Shown: positions 25,429-35,905 of the stretch, piece after piece | Numbering within the stretch: the stretch's first letter is position 1 | Layout: every line of letters begins with the position of its first letter | Assembly (NCBI GenBank): GCA_016177735.1 | Contig: JACOUS010000029.1 | Span: 62,001 to 126,000 of the forward strand | Source of the DNA: Ignavibacteriales bacterium | GTDB lineage: Bacteria > Bacteroidota > Ignavibacteria > Ignavibacteriales > Melioribacteraceae | Direction of reading: 5' to 3' | DNA length: 64,000 nucleotides | Notes under the pieces: generated by a model | The model's database searches: none | What the model was told of the DNA's origin: nothing | Seen by the model: only the letters and a program-made list of their open reading frames with translations | Program-made: the position numbers and the translations under genes

Positions 25429-26019
25429 ATGATACTTCCAAACCAATTAACTGTATTGAGAATAATTCTTACGCCGGTTTTTTTCTTCCTTTTTCTTTCC
25501 GACGAACCGGTGATGGTACAAATATCATTAGTAGTATTTATTATTGCGGCTATTACGGATTGGTACGACGGCTGGCTTGCAAGAAAATTTAATTACATCA
25601 CCGAGTGGGGGAAATTTCTCGATCCGCTTGCCGATAAAATTTTAACATCCACTGCATTTATCGCTTTTGTTTTTGTTGGAGTTTTGAAAGGATGGATGGT
25701 TGTATTAATAATTATCCGCGACCTTTTCATCACTATTTTAAGAATGTATGCCGATTACAAAAAAGTATCTTTCACTACCAGCTATTCGGCGAAATGGAAA
25801 ACATTTCTGCAGATGGCTTTTCTATATTATTTACTTTTGATATATACTTTGCGTACTGTGGATTACATTTATTCCGGCAGTGAAAAACTATTTTACAGTC
25901 TGTTGGACCCGCGAGCGATATATTTTACAATGCTTATTATTACTATCTTTACAGTGTTTACAGGTATTACGTATATAATTTCAAACAGAAAATTGATAGT
26001 GCAGCTATTCCGAAAATAA
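25429..26019 (+). CDS. pgsA: CDP-diacylglycerol-glycerol-3-phosphate 3-phosphatidyltransferase
   Basis: This 196-residue inner-membrane enzyme makes phosphatidylglycerophosphate, the first committed step to phosphatidylglycerol and cardiolipin. The CDP-alcohol phosphatidyltransferase signature D-G-x2-A-R-x8-G-x3-D-x3-D is complete in DGWLARKFNYITEWGKFLDP followed by LADK. Five or six hydrophobic helices are visible, and the start NQLTVLRIILTPVFF is typical of PgsA. The phosphatase for the next step, pgpA, follows two bases later. Confidence 0.92.
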   Translation: MILPNQLTVLRIILTPVFFFLFLSDEPVMVQISLVVFIIAAITDWYDGWLARKFNYITEWGKFLDPLADKILTSTAFIAFVFVGVLKGWMVVLIIIRDLFITILRMYADYKKVSFTTSYSAKWKTFLQMAFLYYLLLIYTLRTVDYIYSGSEKLFYSLLDPRAIYFTMLIITIFTVFTGITYIISNRKLIVQLFRK

Positions 26020-26020
26020 T

Positions 26021-26479
26021 TTGAATCAATTAGAAAAAATATTGGGCTCGGGTCTCTATAGCGGCTACATCAAAACAGCTTCCGGCACATTTGGCAGTTT
26101 GGTAGCACTTTTTATTTTTCTAATTCCCGGTTTCGAAAACCCAACTTTGATGATTTTTGTTATATCCGTTTGTATTGTTGCCGGCGTTCCAATTGCAGAT
26201 AAGTTTGAAAAGGAGTACGGCAAAGATCCGCCTCAATTTACTTTGGATGAATTCATCGGAACGTGGATAACATTTTTATTTCTGCCAAAAAAAATTTGGT
26301 ACTTAATCCTTGCATTTTTAATATGGCGGGCACTCGATATTTTCAAACCGTTTCCGGCAAGAAGACTTGAAAATATAAACGGCGGATGGGGAGTTATTCT
26401 TGATGATGTTGCCGCCGGCATTTATTCTTTCATGGCAATACAAATAATTATTTATTTACTAAATCGGTTCATTCTTTAA
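26021..26479 (+). CDS. pgpA: Phosphatidylglycerophosphatase A
   Basis: A 152-residue membrane protein that removes the phosphate from phosphatidylglycerophosphate. It shows the PgpA pattern: LGSGLYSGYIKTASGTFGS at the N-terminus, the acidic motif DPPQFTLDEFIGTW (metal-binding Asp/Glu), and FKPFPARRLENINGGWGVIL with DDVAAG at the end. The start is TTG at 26021, directly after the pgsA stop; no ATG is available before the conserved region. The pairing with pgsA is functionally coherent. Confidence 0.9.
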   Translation: MNQLEKILGSGLYSGYIKTASGTFGSLVALFIFLIPGFENPTLMIFVISVCIVAGVPIADKFEKEYGKDPPQFTLDEFIGTWITFLFLPKKIWYLILAFLIWRALDIFKPFPARRLENINGGWGVILDDVAAGIYSFMAIQIIIYLLNRFIL

Positions 26480-26480
26480 T

Positions 26481-27737
26481 ATGAATGCACATATCATAAC
26501 CATCGGTGATGAAATACTCATCGGACAAACTCTCAACACAAATGCCGCCTTTATTGGCGAGAAGTTATCGTTAAAACAAATCAAGATAAGCGGTTCAAGT
26601 GTTATACCCGATGATGAAGGATTAATCATTGCTGAATTTAAGAGGGTCTATTCTACGAATGATATAGTTTTAGTTACCGGCGGATTGGGTCCGACTCACG
26701 ATGATGTAACGAGAAAATCAATCGTTGATTTTTTTGAGACCGAATTGATTGTGAACAACGAAGTTCTTTCCGATATAAAAAATTTTTTTGAAGCGCGGGG
26801 AAGAGAATTGACCGAAACAAATGCTGATCAGGCACTTGTTCCTAAAATTGCCCACACAATAAGAAATAGCAGAGGCACAGCTCCGGGCTATTGGATAGAG
26901 AAGAAGGATAAAATTTTTGCTGCGATGCCCGGCGTACCGTACGAGATGAAAGCTATGATGGAAGATTTTGTGCTTCCGAGGCTTGATGAAAAATTCCACG
27001 ATAAAAAAAATGCGATAGTCGTAAAGAATTTATTAACCACCGGAATCCCAGAATCGATGTTGTTTGACAGGCTTGGAAACATTGACGAACTATTGAAGGG
27101 AGCAAAACTTGCTTTCCTTCCGAGCCAGTTCGGTGTTAAAATGAGAATCACTGTTGAAGATAAATCCGAGGATTCTGCACTTAGCAGACTTGAAGAAATT
27201 GAACAAACAATCCGAACTAAAGTTGGGAAATTTATTTACGGTAAAGAAGAAGATAAACTCGAAGACATTGCCGCTAAGTTGTTAATTGACAGAGGATTAA
27301 AATTATCAGTTGCCGAATCTTGTACCGGAGGTCTAATCTCCCACCGGTTAACGAATTTTAGCGGCAGCAGTAAATTTTTAGAGAGGGGAATTGTTGCATA
27401 CAGCAATGCCGCAAAAGTTGAATTGCTTCATGTTGATGAAGATACAATTATGAAATACGGTGCGGTCAGCCTCGAAGTGGCAAGACAGATGGCGGAAGGA
27501 ATTAAATCGATCAGTGGCAGTGATATCGGTTTATCGGTAACCGGAATTATGGGACCGACCGGTGCTACTCCGGCAAAACCAATTGGACTTGTTTATATCG
27601 GTATCTGCGATGAAAAAATCTGTACTGCAAAAGAATTCAGATTCGGTGACGACAGGCTGTTGAACAAAGATAGAACTTCACAAGCGGCACTCGAAATGCT
27701 GAGAAAGTATTTACTCGGTATCGCTTATGACGATTAG
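26481..27737 (+). CDS. cinA: CinA: competence/damage-inducible protein, nicotinamide-nucleotide amidase
   Basis: A 418-residue two-domain protein. The N-terminal MoCF-like domain (about 1-170, IITIGDEILIGQTLNTN, GGLGPTHDD) corresponds to the ADP-ribose pyrophosphatase part of CinA/COG1058. The C-terminal domain (about 260-410) is the nicotinamide mononucleotide deamidase PncC, with the catalytic VAESCTGGLIS motif and GIMGPTGATPAKPIG. It repairs or recycles pyridine nucleotides. The common linkage of cinA with recA is kept here, with thpR between them and 11 bases of overlap at the end of cinA. Confidence 0.93.
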   Translation: MNAHIITIGDEILIGQTLNTNAAFIGEKLSLKQIKISGSSVIPDDEGLIIAEFKRVYSTNDIVLVTGGLGPTHDDVTRKSIVDFFETELIVNNEVLSDIKNFFEARGRELTETNADQALVPKIAHTIRNSRGTAPGYWIEKKDKIFAAMPGVPYEMKAMMEDFVLPRLDEKFHDKKNAIVVKNLLTTGIPESMLFDRLGNIDELLKGAKLAFLPSQFGVKMRITVEDKSEDSALSRLEEIEQTIRTKVGKFIYGKEEDKLEDIAAKLLIDRGLKLSVAESCTGGLISHRLTNFSGSSKFLERGIVAYSNAAKVELLHVDEDTIMKYGAVSLEVARQMAEGIKSISGSDIGLSVTGIMGPTGATPAKPIGLVYIGICDEKICTAKEFRFGDDRLLNKDRTSQAALEMLRKYLLGIAYDD

Positions 27738-28302
27738 GGCATTTATCGCACTTGAAATACCGGCAGCTGCACTCGAAAAAATTATTCAGATAAAAAATGA
27801 TAACTACAACGGTTATGAAAATGTGCGATGGGAACCGGCGGAAAAATTACACATCACATTAAAATTTTTGGGCGATACCGAAGAGAAGTTAATTGAAAAG
27901 ATTTTAGGCAAACTTTCAACTGCCGTTTCAAGTTATAATTCGTTGATGCTTAGTTTCAATGAATTTGGTATTTTTAAGAGAGAGGGAAAACCAAAAATAT
28001 TTTGGGTGGGTTTGAAACCGGATGATGAATTGAAAACACTTGCTCTTGATATTGAAAATTTGTGTTTGGAGTCCGGTTTCCAAAAAGAGAAAAGAGAATT
28101 TAAACCGCACATTACATTGTTAAGAGTAAAAGGAAACGAAGATTTTAATGCACTGCAAAATTTATCGAGATTGAAATTTGAGCCGGTAAATTTTTCTGCA
28201 GAGAAAATCACTTTTTATAAAAGCGAATTAAAAAAGAGTGGTTCGGTTTATACCGAGCTGAAAAGTTTTTATTTAAAACAAGGAGAAGGAAATGGCAATT
28301 GA
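27727..28302 (+). CDS. thpR: RNA 2',3'-cyclic phosphodiesterase (2H phosphoesterase)
   Basis: A 191-residue 2H-phosphoesterase. Both HxTx signatures are present, LHITLKFLG near residue 40 and [10 protein letters not shown] near residue 130, in the duplicated fold typical of ThpR/LigT. Family members hydrolyse 2',3'-cyclic phosphate at RNA ends to a 2'-phosphate and can join tRNA halves in vitro. The start codon lies inside cinA and the stop lies 11 bases inside recA, so the three genes are translated as a coupled set. Confidence 0.9.
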   Translation: MTIRAFIALEIPAAALEKIIQIKNDNYNGYENVRWEPAEKLHITLKFLGDTEEKLIEKILGKLSTAVSSYNSLMLSFNEFGIFKREGKPKIFWVGLKPDDELKTLALDIENLCLESGFQKEKREFKPHITLLRVKGNEDFNALQNLSRLKFEPVNFSAEKITFYKSELKKSGSVYTELKSFYLKQGEGNGN

Positions 28303-29350
28303 TAAAGATGCTCGCATGAAAATTCTTGAAGATACAATTTTGAACCTCGAAAAAACATACGGCAAAGGCACAATTATGAAATTGGGCGACGGTGTTATCA
28401 ACGAAGTAGAATCAATTTCTACCGGATCGTTATCACTTGATAATGCTTTAGGAATCGGCGGCGTTCCGCGAGGAAGAATTGTTGAAATCTACGGACCGGA
28501 ATCATCGGGCAAAACCACCGTGTGTCTTCATATTATAGCCGAGGCTCAAAAGAAGGGCGGGCTTGCTGCTTTCATTGATGCAGAGCATGCTCTCGATCTC
28601 AATTATGCAAAAAAATTAAAAGTTGATGCTTCCAATCTTTTGATTTCACAGCCGGATTTTGGCGAGCAAGCTTTGGAAATTGTAGATACGTTGATACGCA
28701 GTAATGCGCTTGATATTATTGTAATTGATTCTGTGGCGGCTCTCGTTCCGCGCGCGGAAATTGAAGGCGAGATGGGCGATCCGCAAATGGCAATGCAAGC
28801 GCGTTTAATGTCGCAAGCTTTGCGCAAGATTACCGGTGCAATCAGTAAATCGAAAACATGTGTTATCTTCACAAACCAATTGAGAAGCAAAATCGGTGTA
28901 ATGTTTGGTAACCCTGAAACAACAACCGGCGGCAACGCACTTAAATTTTATGCTTCGGTCAGATTGGATATCCGCAGAGTTGCCGCGATTAAAGACGGCA
29001 ATAATGTTATCGGTAATAGAACGAAGGTGAAAATTGTAAAAAGCAAAGTAGCTCCGCCGTTCAAAGAAGTTGAGTTCGATATTCTTTACAACGAAGGAAT
29101 CAGCAAAGCCGGTGATATAATAGACCTTGCGACGGAAGCAAACGTTTTGAAGAAGAGCGGTGCTTGGTTTACATATAAAGAAGATCGTTTTCAGGGACGC
29201 GAACAACTAAAACAAAAAATGATTGAAGACTCGGCATTGTTTACTTCTCTCGAAAAAGATGTGCGCGTTACTTTGGGTTTGGACAAAACAGAGCAAGAAG
29301 TTCAGAAACATGTTAAAGAGGAAGCTGAAGTTAAATCTAAGAAAAAATAG
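28292..29350 (+). CDS. recA: Recombinase RecA
   Basis: A 352-residue RecA: N-terminal helix, Walker A GPESSGKT at 68-75, the conserved DAEHALD and [18 protein letters not shown] blocks, DNA-binding loop 2 around [20 protein letters not shown], and a charged C-terminal tail ([10 protein letters not shown]). It catalyses strand exchange and drives LexA-type self-cleavage in the SOS response. AAGGAG six bases before the ATG is one of the better ribosome sites in the window. recX starts directly after the recA stop. Confidence 0.98.
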   Translation: MAIDKDARMKILEDTILNLEKTYGKGTIMKLGDGVINEVESISTGSLSLDNALGIGGVPRGRIVEIYGPESSGKTTVCLHIIAEAQKKGGLAAFIDAEHALDLNYAKKLKVDASNLLISQPDFGEQALEIVDTLIRSNALDIIVIDSVAALVPRAEIEGEMGDPQMAMQARLMSQALRKITGAISKSKTCVIFTNQLRSKIGVMFGNPETTTGGNALKFYASVRLDIRRVAAIKDGNNVIGNRTKVKIVKSKVAPPFKEVEFDILYNEGISKAGDIIDLATEANVLKKSGAWFTYKEDRFQGREQLKQKMIEDSALFTSLEKDVRVTLGLDKTEQEVQKHVKEEAEVKSKKK

Positions 29351-29992
29351 ATGAGAATTTCTTCGATTCAAAAACTTAGAAATAATGTTGAGATTTATTT
29401 TGAAGACGGGCTGAAGATTAAGCTTGATTACAGAGTGGTGTTTGATAACGGACTGCGCCGCAATGATGATCTCGACGAAGAGAAAGTAAATAGTTTGCTC
29501 TCGCAAAGTGAAAAGCTGAAGATAAAAGATTCAGCTTTTCGTTTTTTGGCACGCCGTCATCATTCGTCTCAAGAAATTTTCAAGAAACTTCTGAACAAAG
29601 GATATAAGAAAGAAGATATCTCTGCAGTTCTGGAAAAAATGAAAAGAGATGGTTTTGTTGACGACCTTTTGTTTGCAAAAGCTTTCGCTGAAGAGAAACT
29701 CACAAAAAAGAAATTGGGTTTGATAAAAGTGAAAGCTGAGCTGATGAAAAAAGGTGTTGACCGCAGAATAATTGATGCCGCACTTTCTCATGCAGATAGT
29801 TCGATGATGGAATCGAATGCTGTTCTGTTGATCGAAAAAAAAATGAAATTCTTGAAAGGGAAGGAATCTGACGAAAAAAAAATCAAACAAAAATTATTTT
29901 CATTCCTTTACTCAAAAGGATTTGATTCCGAAATCATCACATCAGCATTAAATAAATTGAATATCGGCGGAGACGAGAATTTCGATTTGTGA
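29351..29992 (+). CDS. recX: Regulatory protein RecX
   Basis: A 213-residue, strongly basic helical protein with the RecX repeats: AFRFLARRHHSSQEIFKKL, then LEKMKRDGFVDDLLFAKAF, and a final KLFSFLYSKGFDSEIITSAL. RecX binds RecA filaments and limits their growth. The N-terminal 60 residues are longer than in enterobacterial RecX, as in many Bacteroidota. The ATG abuts the recA stop with no gap, consistent with co-expression. Confidence 0.9.
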   Translation: MRISSIQKLRNNVEIYFEDGLKIKLDYRVVFDNGLRRNDDLDEEKVNSLLSQSEKLKIKDSAFRFLARRHHSSQEIFKKLLNKGYKKEDISAVLEKMKRDGFVDDLLFAKAFAEEKLTKKKLGLIKVKAELMKKGVDRRIIDAALSHADSSMMESNAVLLIEKKMKFLKGKESDEKKIKQKLFSFLYSKGFDSEIITSALNKLNIGGDENFDL

Positions 29993-30041
29993 GGTTAAAC
30001 TGTTTTAATTATTTTTAGACCCAAAATTTTGAAAGGCTTGG

Positions 30042-31211
30042 ATGCAAAGATTTGCGGGCGTAGATTATTTTGATATTGAAAGTCTGTTGAATGAAGACGA
30101 GAAGATGGTGCGCAATTCTGTCCGTGAATTTGTTGATGTTGAAATCATTCCTATAATTGAAAAACACTACCGCGAAAATTCTTTCCCGATGCACATCGTT
30201 CCAAAACTCGGCGAACTCGGTTTGTTCGGAATTACACTGCCGCAGAAATACGGGTGTGCCGAAATGAATAATGTTGCCTACGGACTTGTGATGCAAGAAT
30301 TGGAAAGAGGGGACAGCGGTGTTCGCAGTTTTGTTTCGGTGCAGTCGTCGCTTGTGATGTACCCGATTTTTACATTCGGAAGCGATGAACAAAAAGATTA
30401 CTGGCTGCCGAAACTTGCAAGCGGAGAAAAAATAGGATGTTTCGGATTAACAGAACCGGATTTCGGTTCGAATCCGGGTGGAATGGTAACACGTGCTGAA
30501 AAAGTGAGCGGCGGATACAAACTCAACGGCGCTAAAATGTGGATTACAAACGGAACGCTTGCTGATGTTGCAGTTGTGTGGGCAAAACTTGACGGCGAAA
30601 TCCACGGCTTTTTAGTTGAGAAAGGGATGCCGGGTTTTTCTGCGCCGGAGATGAAAGGGAAACATTCACTCAAAGCTTCGGTAACTTCCGAGTTAATTTT
30701 TCAAGACGTTGTAATTCCCGAAAAAAATATTTTACCCGGCAGTAAAGGTTTGAAATCACCGTTGATGTGTTTGAATCAAGCGCGTTACGGAATTGCGTGG
30801 GGCGTTGTAGGTTCAATGATGGAATGTTACAACACTGCATTGAACTATGCGAAGTCGCGTGTGCAATTCGGTAAACCGATTGCCGCTTATCAAATGACAC
30901 AAGAAAAATTAGTTTACATGTTGAATGAAATTACCAAATCCCAGTTGTTGAATTTGCAGTTGGGCAGATTAAAGGATTTGGGAAAAGTTAAACACACACA
31001 AATTTCGATGGCGAAAAGAAACAATTGCGAAAAAGCACTCGAGGTTGCACGCATGTCGCGCGAAATTCTCGGGGCAAACGGAATACTTGACGAGTATCCA
31101 GTAATGCGCCATTCTGCAAATCTTGAATCCGTAAAAACATACGAAGGCACGCACGAGATGCACACACTGATTATCGGCGAAGATATAACGGGCTTCTCGG
31201 CGTTTGAATAA
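30042..31211 (+). CDS. Acyl-CoA dehydrogenase, glutaryl-CoA dehydrogenase type
   Basis: A 389-residue FAD enzyme of the acyl-CoA dehydrogenase fold: N-terminal helical domain, the [12 protein letters not shown] flavin-binding strand in the middle, and a C-terminal helical domain with the catalytic Glu in [16 protein letters not shown]. The YEGTH context, with the ITGFSAF ending, is the pattern of glutaryl-CoA dehydrogenase (lysine/tryptophan degradation) rather than of straight-chain enzymes. Some members only dehydrogenate without decarboxylation. It is monocistronic, ended by a clear terminator. Confidence 0.78.
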   Translation: MQRFAGVDYFDIESLLNEDEKMVRNSVREFVDVEIIPIIEKHYRENSFPMHIVPKLGELGLFGITLPQKYGCAEMNNVAYGLVMQELERGDSGVRSFVSVQSSLVMYPIFTFGSDEQKDYWLPKLASGEKIGCFGLTEPDFGSNPGGMVTRAEKVSGGYKLNGAKMWITNGTLADVAVVWAKLDGEIHGFLVEKGMPGFSAPEMKGKHSLKASVTSELIFQDVVIPEKNILPGSKGLKSPLMCLNQARYGIAWGVVGSMMECYNTALNYAKSRVQFGKPIAAYQMTQEKLVYMLNEITKSQLLNLQLGRLKDLGKVKHTQISMAKRNNCEKALEVARMSREILGANGILDEYPVMRHSANLESVKTYEGTHEMHTLIIGEDITGFSAFE

Positions 31212-31217
31212 AAACCG

Positions 31218-31241
31218 AGACCACCTTGTGTGGTCTTTTTT
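31218..31241 (+). terminator. Rho-independent terminator
   Basis: Stem AGACCAC with GTGGTCT, 5-base loop, then a T tract, immediately after the acyl-CoA dehydrogenase stop codon and before guaB. Confidence 0.85.
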
Positions 31242-31261
31242 GTAATTATTCAGAGGGAATA

Positions 31262-32740
31262 ATGAAAAATAAAAAAATTGATTTCGAAGGCTTAACATTC
31301 GATGACATTCTTTTAGTGCCGGCAAAATCTTCTGTACTGCCGCGCGAAACAGATTTAACATCTTTCTTGACAAGAGAAATTAAATTAAATGTTCCGTTCC
31401 TTTCTGCGGCAATGGATACTGTAACGGAATCGCAAATGGCAATTGCAATGGCGGCTCAAGGCGGCATCGGTATCATCCATAAAAATATGTCGATCGAAAG
31501 GCAAGCAGATGAAGTAGATAAAGTTAAACGCTCCGAAAGCGGAATGATTCACAAACCGATTACTGTAAGCCCGGATAAAAGTGTTTACGAAGCCGAAGAA
31601 CTGATGTCAAAGTATCATATATCGGGAATTCCGGTTGTTGATGAAACCGGTAAACTGATCGGCATTTTAACGAATCGGGATCTTCGTTTCGAACCGAACA
31701 GAAAACTGCCGGTTAATCAATTGATGACAAAAGAAAATTTAATTACAGCACCGATTGGAACAACTCTCGAAGAAGCACAAAAAATTCTGCATCAGCATCG
31801 AATCGAAAAACTTCCGGTCGTTGATAAAAGAGGAATATTGAAAGGACTGATCACCTATAAAGATATAATGAAGAAAAAGAAATTTCCGACTGCTTGCAAA
31901 GATGATCTTGGAAGACTGCGTGTTGGTGCAGCGGTGACTGTTTCAAAAGATACTTTGGAGCGTGTTGAAGCTTTGATAAATTCACACGCGGATGTAATTG
32001 TAGTTGATACCGCACACGGGCATTCCGAAGGCGTTTTAAAAACTTTGAAAACAATCAGAAAAAAATATAAAAATATTCAGCTTATTGCCGGCAACATCGT
32101 TACAAAAGAAGCCGCACTCGAACTTGTTGCTTGCGGAGTTGATGCCGTTAAGGTTGGTATTGGTGCCGGATCGATTTGTACAACACGTGTAATTGCCGGT
32201 GTCGGTGTTCCGCAAATAAGTTCTGTTATTCAAGTTGCCGAAGCATTGAAAGGAAAACGAATTCCAATAATTGCCGACGGTGGAATAAAACAAACGGGTG
32301 ATGTTCCAAAAGCAATTGCTGCCGGTGCGGATACTGTTATGATGGGCGGAATGCTTGCCGGCTGTGATGAAACTCCCGGCGAAAAAGTTTTATTCGAAGG
32401 AAGAAGTTTCAAAGTTTACCGCGGAATGGGTTCACTCGGCGCGATGAAACACGGAAGCGGTGATCGATATTTTCAGGATATGGAAGACGATATCAAAAAA
32501 CTTGTGCCCGAAGGAATTGAAGGACGCGTTCCGTACAAAGGTCCGCTTGCCGATACAATTTATCAATTCATTGGCGGCTTGCGTGCGGCAATGGGTTACT
32601 GCGGTGCAAAAACGATTTCCGAATTAAAAACAAAAGCAAAGTTTGTAAAAGTTACATCAGCCGGTTTGAGAGAAAGCCATCCGCACGATGTAATTATAAC
32701 TGAAGAATCGCCAAACTACCAAATGGGGCAGAAACTATAA
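31262..32740 (+). CDS. guaB: IMP dehydrogenase
   Basis: A 492-residue enzyme that oxidises IMP to XMP, the first step to GMP. It has the barrel start [18 protein letters not shown], two CBS domains inserted at about residues 95-205 ([20 protein letters not shown] and [17 protein letters not shown]), and the catalytic Cys loop [18 protein letters not shown]. The flap region and the C-terminal [12 protein letters not shown] are present. ATG 31262 is preferred because AGAGGG lies eight bases before it; an upstream ATG at 31226 lies within the preceding terminator. Confidence 0.97.
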   Translation: MKNKKIDFEGLTFDDILLVPAKSSVLPRETDLTSFLTREIKLNVPFLSAAMDTVTESQMAIAMAAQGGIGIIHKNMSIERQADEVDKVKRSESGMIHKPITVSPDKSVYEAEELMSKYHISGIPVVDETGKLIGILTNRDLRFEPNRKLPVNQLMTKENLITAPIGTTLEEAQKILHQHRIEKLPVVDKRGILKGLITYKDIMKKKKFPTACKDDLGRLRVGAAVTVSKDTLERVEALINSHADVIVVDTAHGHSEGVLKTLKTIRKKYKNIQLIAGNIVTKEAALELVACGVDAVKVGIGAGSICTTRVIAGVGVPQISSVIQVAEALKGKRIPIIADGGIKQTGDVPKAIAAGADTVMMGGMLAGCDETPGEKVLFEGRSFKVYRGMGSLGAMKHGSGDRYFQDMEDDIKKLVPEGIEGRVPYKGPLADTIYQFIGGLRAAMGYCGAKTISELKTKAKFVKVTSAGLRESHPHDVIITEESPNYQMGQKL

Positions 32741-32772
32741 AGATAGAGTTACCAAAAGTCTTTTTAAAGTCA

Positions 32773-32806
32773 CTCTCCCTACTAAGGAGAGGTTCGCCGC
32801 GGCGAA
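32773..32806. repeat. REP-like intergenic hairpins
   Basis: CTCTCC-7 bases-GGAGAG (32773-32791) is followed directly by the palindrome TTCGCC-GC-GGCGAA (32793-32806). It resembles extragenic palindromic repeats found in multiple copies in related genomes. It sits after guaB and may stabilise or end that transcript, though there is no T tract. Confidence 0.4.
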
Positions 32807-32880
32807 TTAGAGTAAGGTTGTAGTTGTATAAGTGTACTTCAGCAATTAAATAAAAAATTATCCACTAAAAACAATTCCGT

Positions 32881-34161
32881 ATGTTCAAAGTTCTTGTTAT
32901 TGCTTACTACTATCCTCCAATGGGATTGAGCGGAGTTCAGCGGACGCTCAAGTTTACAAAATTTATGACCCGATTTAATTGGGAGCCGACGGTAATTACA
33001 GCCGGCGATGTTGCTTACTTTGCACACGATCTAAGTTTGTTAAAAGAAGCTGAAGATGCCGGCGTTAAAATTGTTCGCACCGATGCTTTTGATTTGAATT
33101 CAATTATCGGGAAAAAGTACGGCACTGTTAATATGCCGAAAGAATTTTTGAGAAAACTTTTTTCAAAATTCACCAAAACTTTTTTTATTCCCGATAACAA
33201 AAAATCATGGGCGAAAAAGGCATACAACAAAGCAAGGGAAATTTTACAGAAAGAACAGTTTGATATTATTTATGTAACAATTCCGCCGTATTCAAGTTTT
33301 GTTTATGCCGCAGAATTGAAAAAGGAATTTAATATTCCGCTCTTTGTGGATTACCGGGATCTCTGGTTTGGAAATCATTTCGCATTTTATCCGACTCCGT
33401 ATCACAGAATCAAACATAAAAAAATGGAATATGCGGCATTGCGCGAAAGCAATAAAATTGTTGTAATCAATAGAAAAATAAAAGAGAAACTTTTAACAAC
33501 GTATCAATTTTTGGATTATGATGAAGTCGTAATAATTCCACACGGTTTTGATCCGGAAGATTTTCCATCCGGAGAAGTGCACAAAAGTGCTTCATCAAAA
33601 ATGAAATTAACTTACGCCGGAATTTTTTACGAGAATATTACGCCGGAATTTTTTCTGAAAGCATTTAAAAAAATTTCCGTTGAAAGACCCGATATTGCCG
33701 CTAATATTGAACTCGAGTTTATCGGGCATCTCCGTGATGAAAATAAAAAACTGATTACCGAACTTGGATTAACCGAGTTTGTCCGCAACTACGGATATCT
33801 TGATCACAAAGAAACAGTAAAAAGATTGAAAAGCAGCGATGTACTTTGGATGATGATTGGTAACATCACAAATGCGGATACGATTTCGACAAGCAAACTT
33901 TTTGAATATTTTGGTGCACGTAAACCGGTTCTCGGATGTGTGCCCGAAGGCGCCGCTTTTACTTCTCTAAAAGAGTACGGTGCTTCGTTTATTTGTGAGC
34001 CGGACAATATTAATGAGATCAAGAACAAAATTATTGAAATACACGATCTATATTTGAGAAACTGTTTGCCGTCAGCGAATGAAGAATTTGTTTTAAAACA
34101 TGACCGGCTCAGTTTAACCGAACAACTTGTAAAACATTTCCAATTCTTTTTAAAGGCTTAG
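32881..34161 (+). CDS. GT-B fold glycosyltransferase (group 1/GT4-like)
   Basis: A 426-residue cytosolic glycosyltransferase. It begins FKVLVIAYYYPPMGLSGVQR, the N-terminal nucleotide-fold strand and glycine loop of GT4-like enzymes that take apart or modify surface sugars. The C-terminal half has the donor-binding pattern: LTYAGIFYENITPEFFLKAF, a YLDHKETVKRLKSSDVLW block, and STSKLFEYFGARKPVLGCVP, where the E-x7-E-like acidic pair normally contacts the sugar nucleotide. Donor and acceptor are unknown. It lies two bases before purD but does not form an obvious pathway with it. Confidence 0.75.
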   Translation: MFKVLVIAYYYPPMGLSGVQRTLKFTKFMTRFNWEPTVITAGDVAYFAHDLSLLKEAEDAGVKIVRTDAFDLNSIIGKKYGTVNMPKEFLRKLFSKFTKTFFIPDNKKSWAKKAYNKAREILQKEQFDIIYVTIPPYSSFVYAAELKKEFNIPLFVDYRDLWFGNHFAFYPTPYHRIKHKKMEYAALRESNKIVVINRKIKEKLLTTYQFLDYDEVVIIPHGFDPEDFPSGEVHKSASSKMKLTYAGIFYENITPEFFLKAFKKISVERPDIAANIELEFIGHLRDENKKLITELGLTEFVRNYGYLDHKETVKRLKSSDVLWMMIGNITNADTISTSKLFEYFGARKPVLGCVPEGAAFTSLKEYGASFICEPDNINEIKNKIIEIHDLYLRNCLPSANEEFVLKHDRLSLTEQLVKHFQFFLKA

Positions 34162-34163
34162 TA

Positions 34164-35441
34164 ATGAAAGTAGTTTTAATCGGTTCAGGCGGAAGAGAAC
34201 ACGCAATTGCATACAAAATTGCACAAAGTAAAAAACTTGAGAAGCTTTTTATTATTCCGGGAAATCCCGGCACAAAAAATTTTGGAGAAAATGTTCAGCT
34301 CGATATAAAAGATCATGATTCGATAATCGGCTTTTGCAAAGAGAATAAAATAGATCTCGTTGTAGTTGGTCCCGAACAGCCTTTGATAGAAGGTATCGCT
34401 GATAAATTTTCTGCAGAAGGGATAAAAGTATTTGGACCTTCACGTAATGCCGCAAGAATCGAAGGTGAAAAATCATTCGCAAAAAATTTGATGAAGGAAT
34501 ACGGTGTTCCAACTGCAGATTATAAAACTTTTCTAAAAGAAGAGTACTTCGATTCGTTGGAATATCTGAAAAATTCCAAACTGCCTATTGTAATCAAAGC
34601 AGACGGTATTGCCGCGGGTAAAGGAGTTATTGTAGCTGAAACATTTGGTCAAGCAAAAAATGCTGTTGAGGATTGTTTTGTTCACTCTGCTTTTGGAAGT
34701 TCCGGCAACAAAGTTGTTATAGAAGAATTTATGACCGGGCAAGAAGCTTCAATCTTTGCAATTACCGATGGGACAGAATACATTCTGCTTCCGGCTGCGC
34801 AAGATCATAAAAGAATTTTGGACGGCGATAACGGCAAGAATACCGGGGGAATGGGAGCCTATGCGCCAACTCCTTTTGTGGATGATTCGATTCTAAAAAT
34901 TACTACTCAAAAAATTATTGAACCGGTACTCAAAGCTTTGAGAGAAAGTGAAAGTAATTTTGTCGGATGTTTGTACTGCGGATTGATGCTTACAAACGAA
35001 GGTCCAAAAGTTGTCGAATTCAACTGCCGGTTCGGCGATCCGGAAACACAAGTTGTGCTTCCTCTTTTGGATGGTGATTTGCTCGAACTTTTTTATTCTG
35101 CGGCATGCGGATCAATCAACAAAAATGCGGTAAAATATAACGGTGGTGCTTCCGTTTGTGTTGTTGCTGCCGCTAAAGGTTATCCCGATTCTTATGAAAA
35201 AGGAAAAGTTATTACCGGAATAAATGAAACAGAGTCGAATGAAATAATTGTCTATCATGCCGGTACGATGGAAACGGAAGGCAGACTTTTAACAAACGGC
35301 GGACGTGTGTTCGGTGTTACATCAGTAGTTAGAACAAATGATTTAAAACTTGCGAAAGAGAAATCTTACACCGCACTTTCCAAAATAAATTTTGATGGGA
35401 TATATTACAGAAAAGATATTTCGGATAAAGCACTGAAATAA
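34164..35441 (+). CDS. purD: Phosphoribosylamine-glycine ligase (GAR synthetase)
   Basis: A 425-residue ATP-grasp enzyme for the second step of purine synthesis. It has the N-terminal KVVLIGSGGREHAIAYKIAQ block, the ATP-grasp segment PIVIKADGIAAGKGVIVAE, and the strongly conserved QDHKRILDGDNGKNTGGMGA with EFNCRFGDPETQ. It is full length. purC (24230) and guaB (31262) lie in the same 11-kb stretch but in separate transcription units. Confidence 0.97.
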   Translation: MKVVLIGSGGREHAIAYKIAQSKKLEKLFIIPGNPGTKNFGENVQLDIKDHDSIIGFCKENKIDLVVVGPEQPLIEGIADKFSAEGIKVFGPSRNAARIEGEKSFAKNLMKEYGVPTADYKTFLKEEYFDSLEYLKNSKLPIVIKADGIAAGKGVIVAETFGQAKNAVEDCFVHSAFGSSGNKVVIEEFMTGQEASIFAITDGTEYILLPAAQDHKRILDGDNGKNTGGMGAYAPTPFVDDSILKITTQKIIEPVLKALRESESNFVGCLYCGLMLTNEGPKVVEFNCRFGDPETQVVLPLLDGDLLELFYSAACGSINKNAVKYNGGASVCVVAAAKGYPDSYEKGKVITGINETESNEIIVYHAGTMETEGRLLTNGGRVFGVTSVVRTNDLKLAKEKSYTALSKINFDGIYYRKDISDKALK

Positions 35442-35500
35442 AGTGTCTTAAAATTTTCTTTGGTTCATCAAATAAAATTTGTTGTTATATTAAAGATAGA

Positions 35501-35905
35501 ATGAAAGAAAAAATAAAAAATAGAGTCGGGTACTGGGTTGAATCAGCATACTACGATCTAAAGACGGCTGAATCAATGCTAAAAGAAAAAAGATATTTGT
35601 ATGTTGGCTTCTGTTGCCATTTAACAGCCGAGAAATTGATCAAGGCTTGTTTTTGGAAAATAAAAAATGAAGAACCTCCGTTCACGCATAACATAAATAT
35701 TATTCTTGATAAGCTTGAATTACTTGATAAAGTACCGTTACAGCACCAAAATTTAATTGATGAATTAATCCCGTTAAACATAAAATCTAGGTATCCCGAC
35801 GATAAAGAAAGGATATATAAACTTCTTAATTACAACAAGTGTAGATCACTGATAAAACGAACAAAAGAATTCACACAATGGACAAAAAAGTTAATAAATC
35901 AATAA
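35501..35905 (+). CDS. HEPN domain protein, partner of MNT nucleotidyltransferase
   Basis: A 134-residue helical HEPN protein: NRVGYWVESAYYDLKTAESM, then YLYVGFCCHLTAEKLIKACF, and the KSRYPDD element typical of this family. The RxxxxH motif that defines RNase-active HEPN toxins is not visible in the last helix (KCRSLIKRTKEFTQW). The gene overlaps the next, a minimal nucleotidyltransferase gene, by 28 bases; such pairs are widespread and some are toxin-antitoxin systems in which the nucleotidyltransferase adenylylates the HEPN protein. Without the motif the RNase role is uncertain. Confidence 0.78.
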   Translation: MKEKIKNRVGYWVESAYYDLKTAESMLKEKRYLYVGFCCHLTAEKLIKACFWKIKNEEPPFTHNINIILDKLELLDKVPLQHQNLIDELIPLNIKSRYPDDKERIYKLLNYNKCRSLIKRTKEFTQWTKKLINQ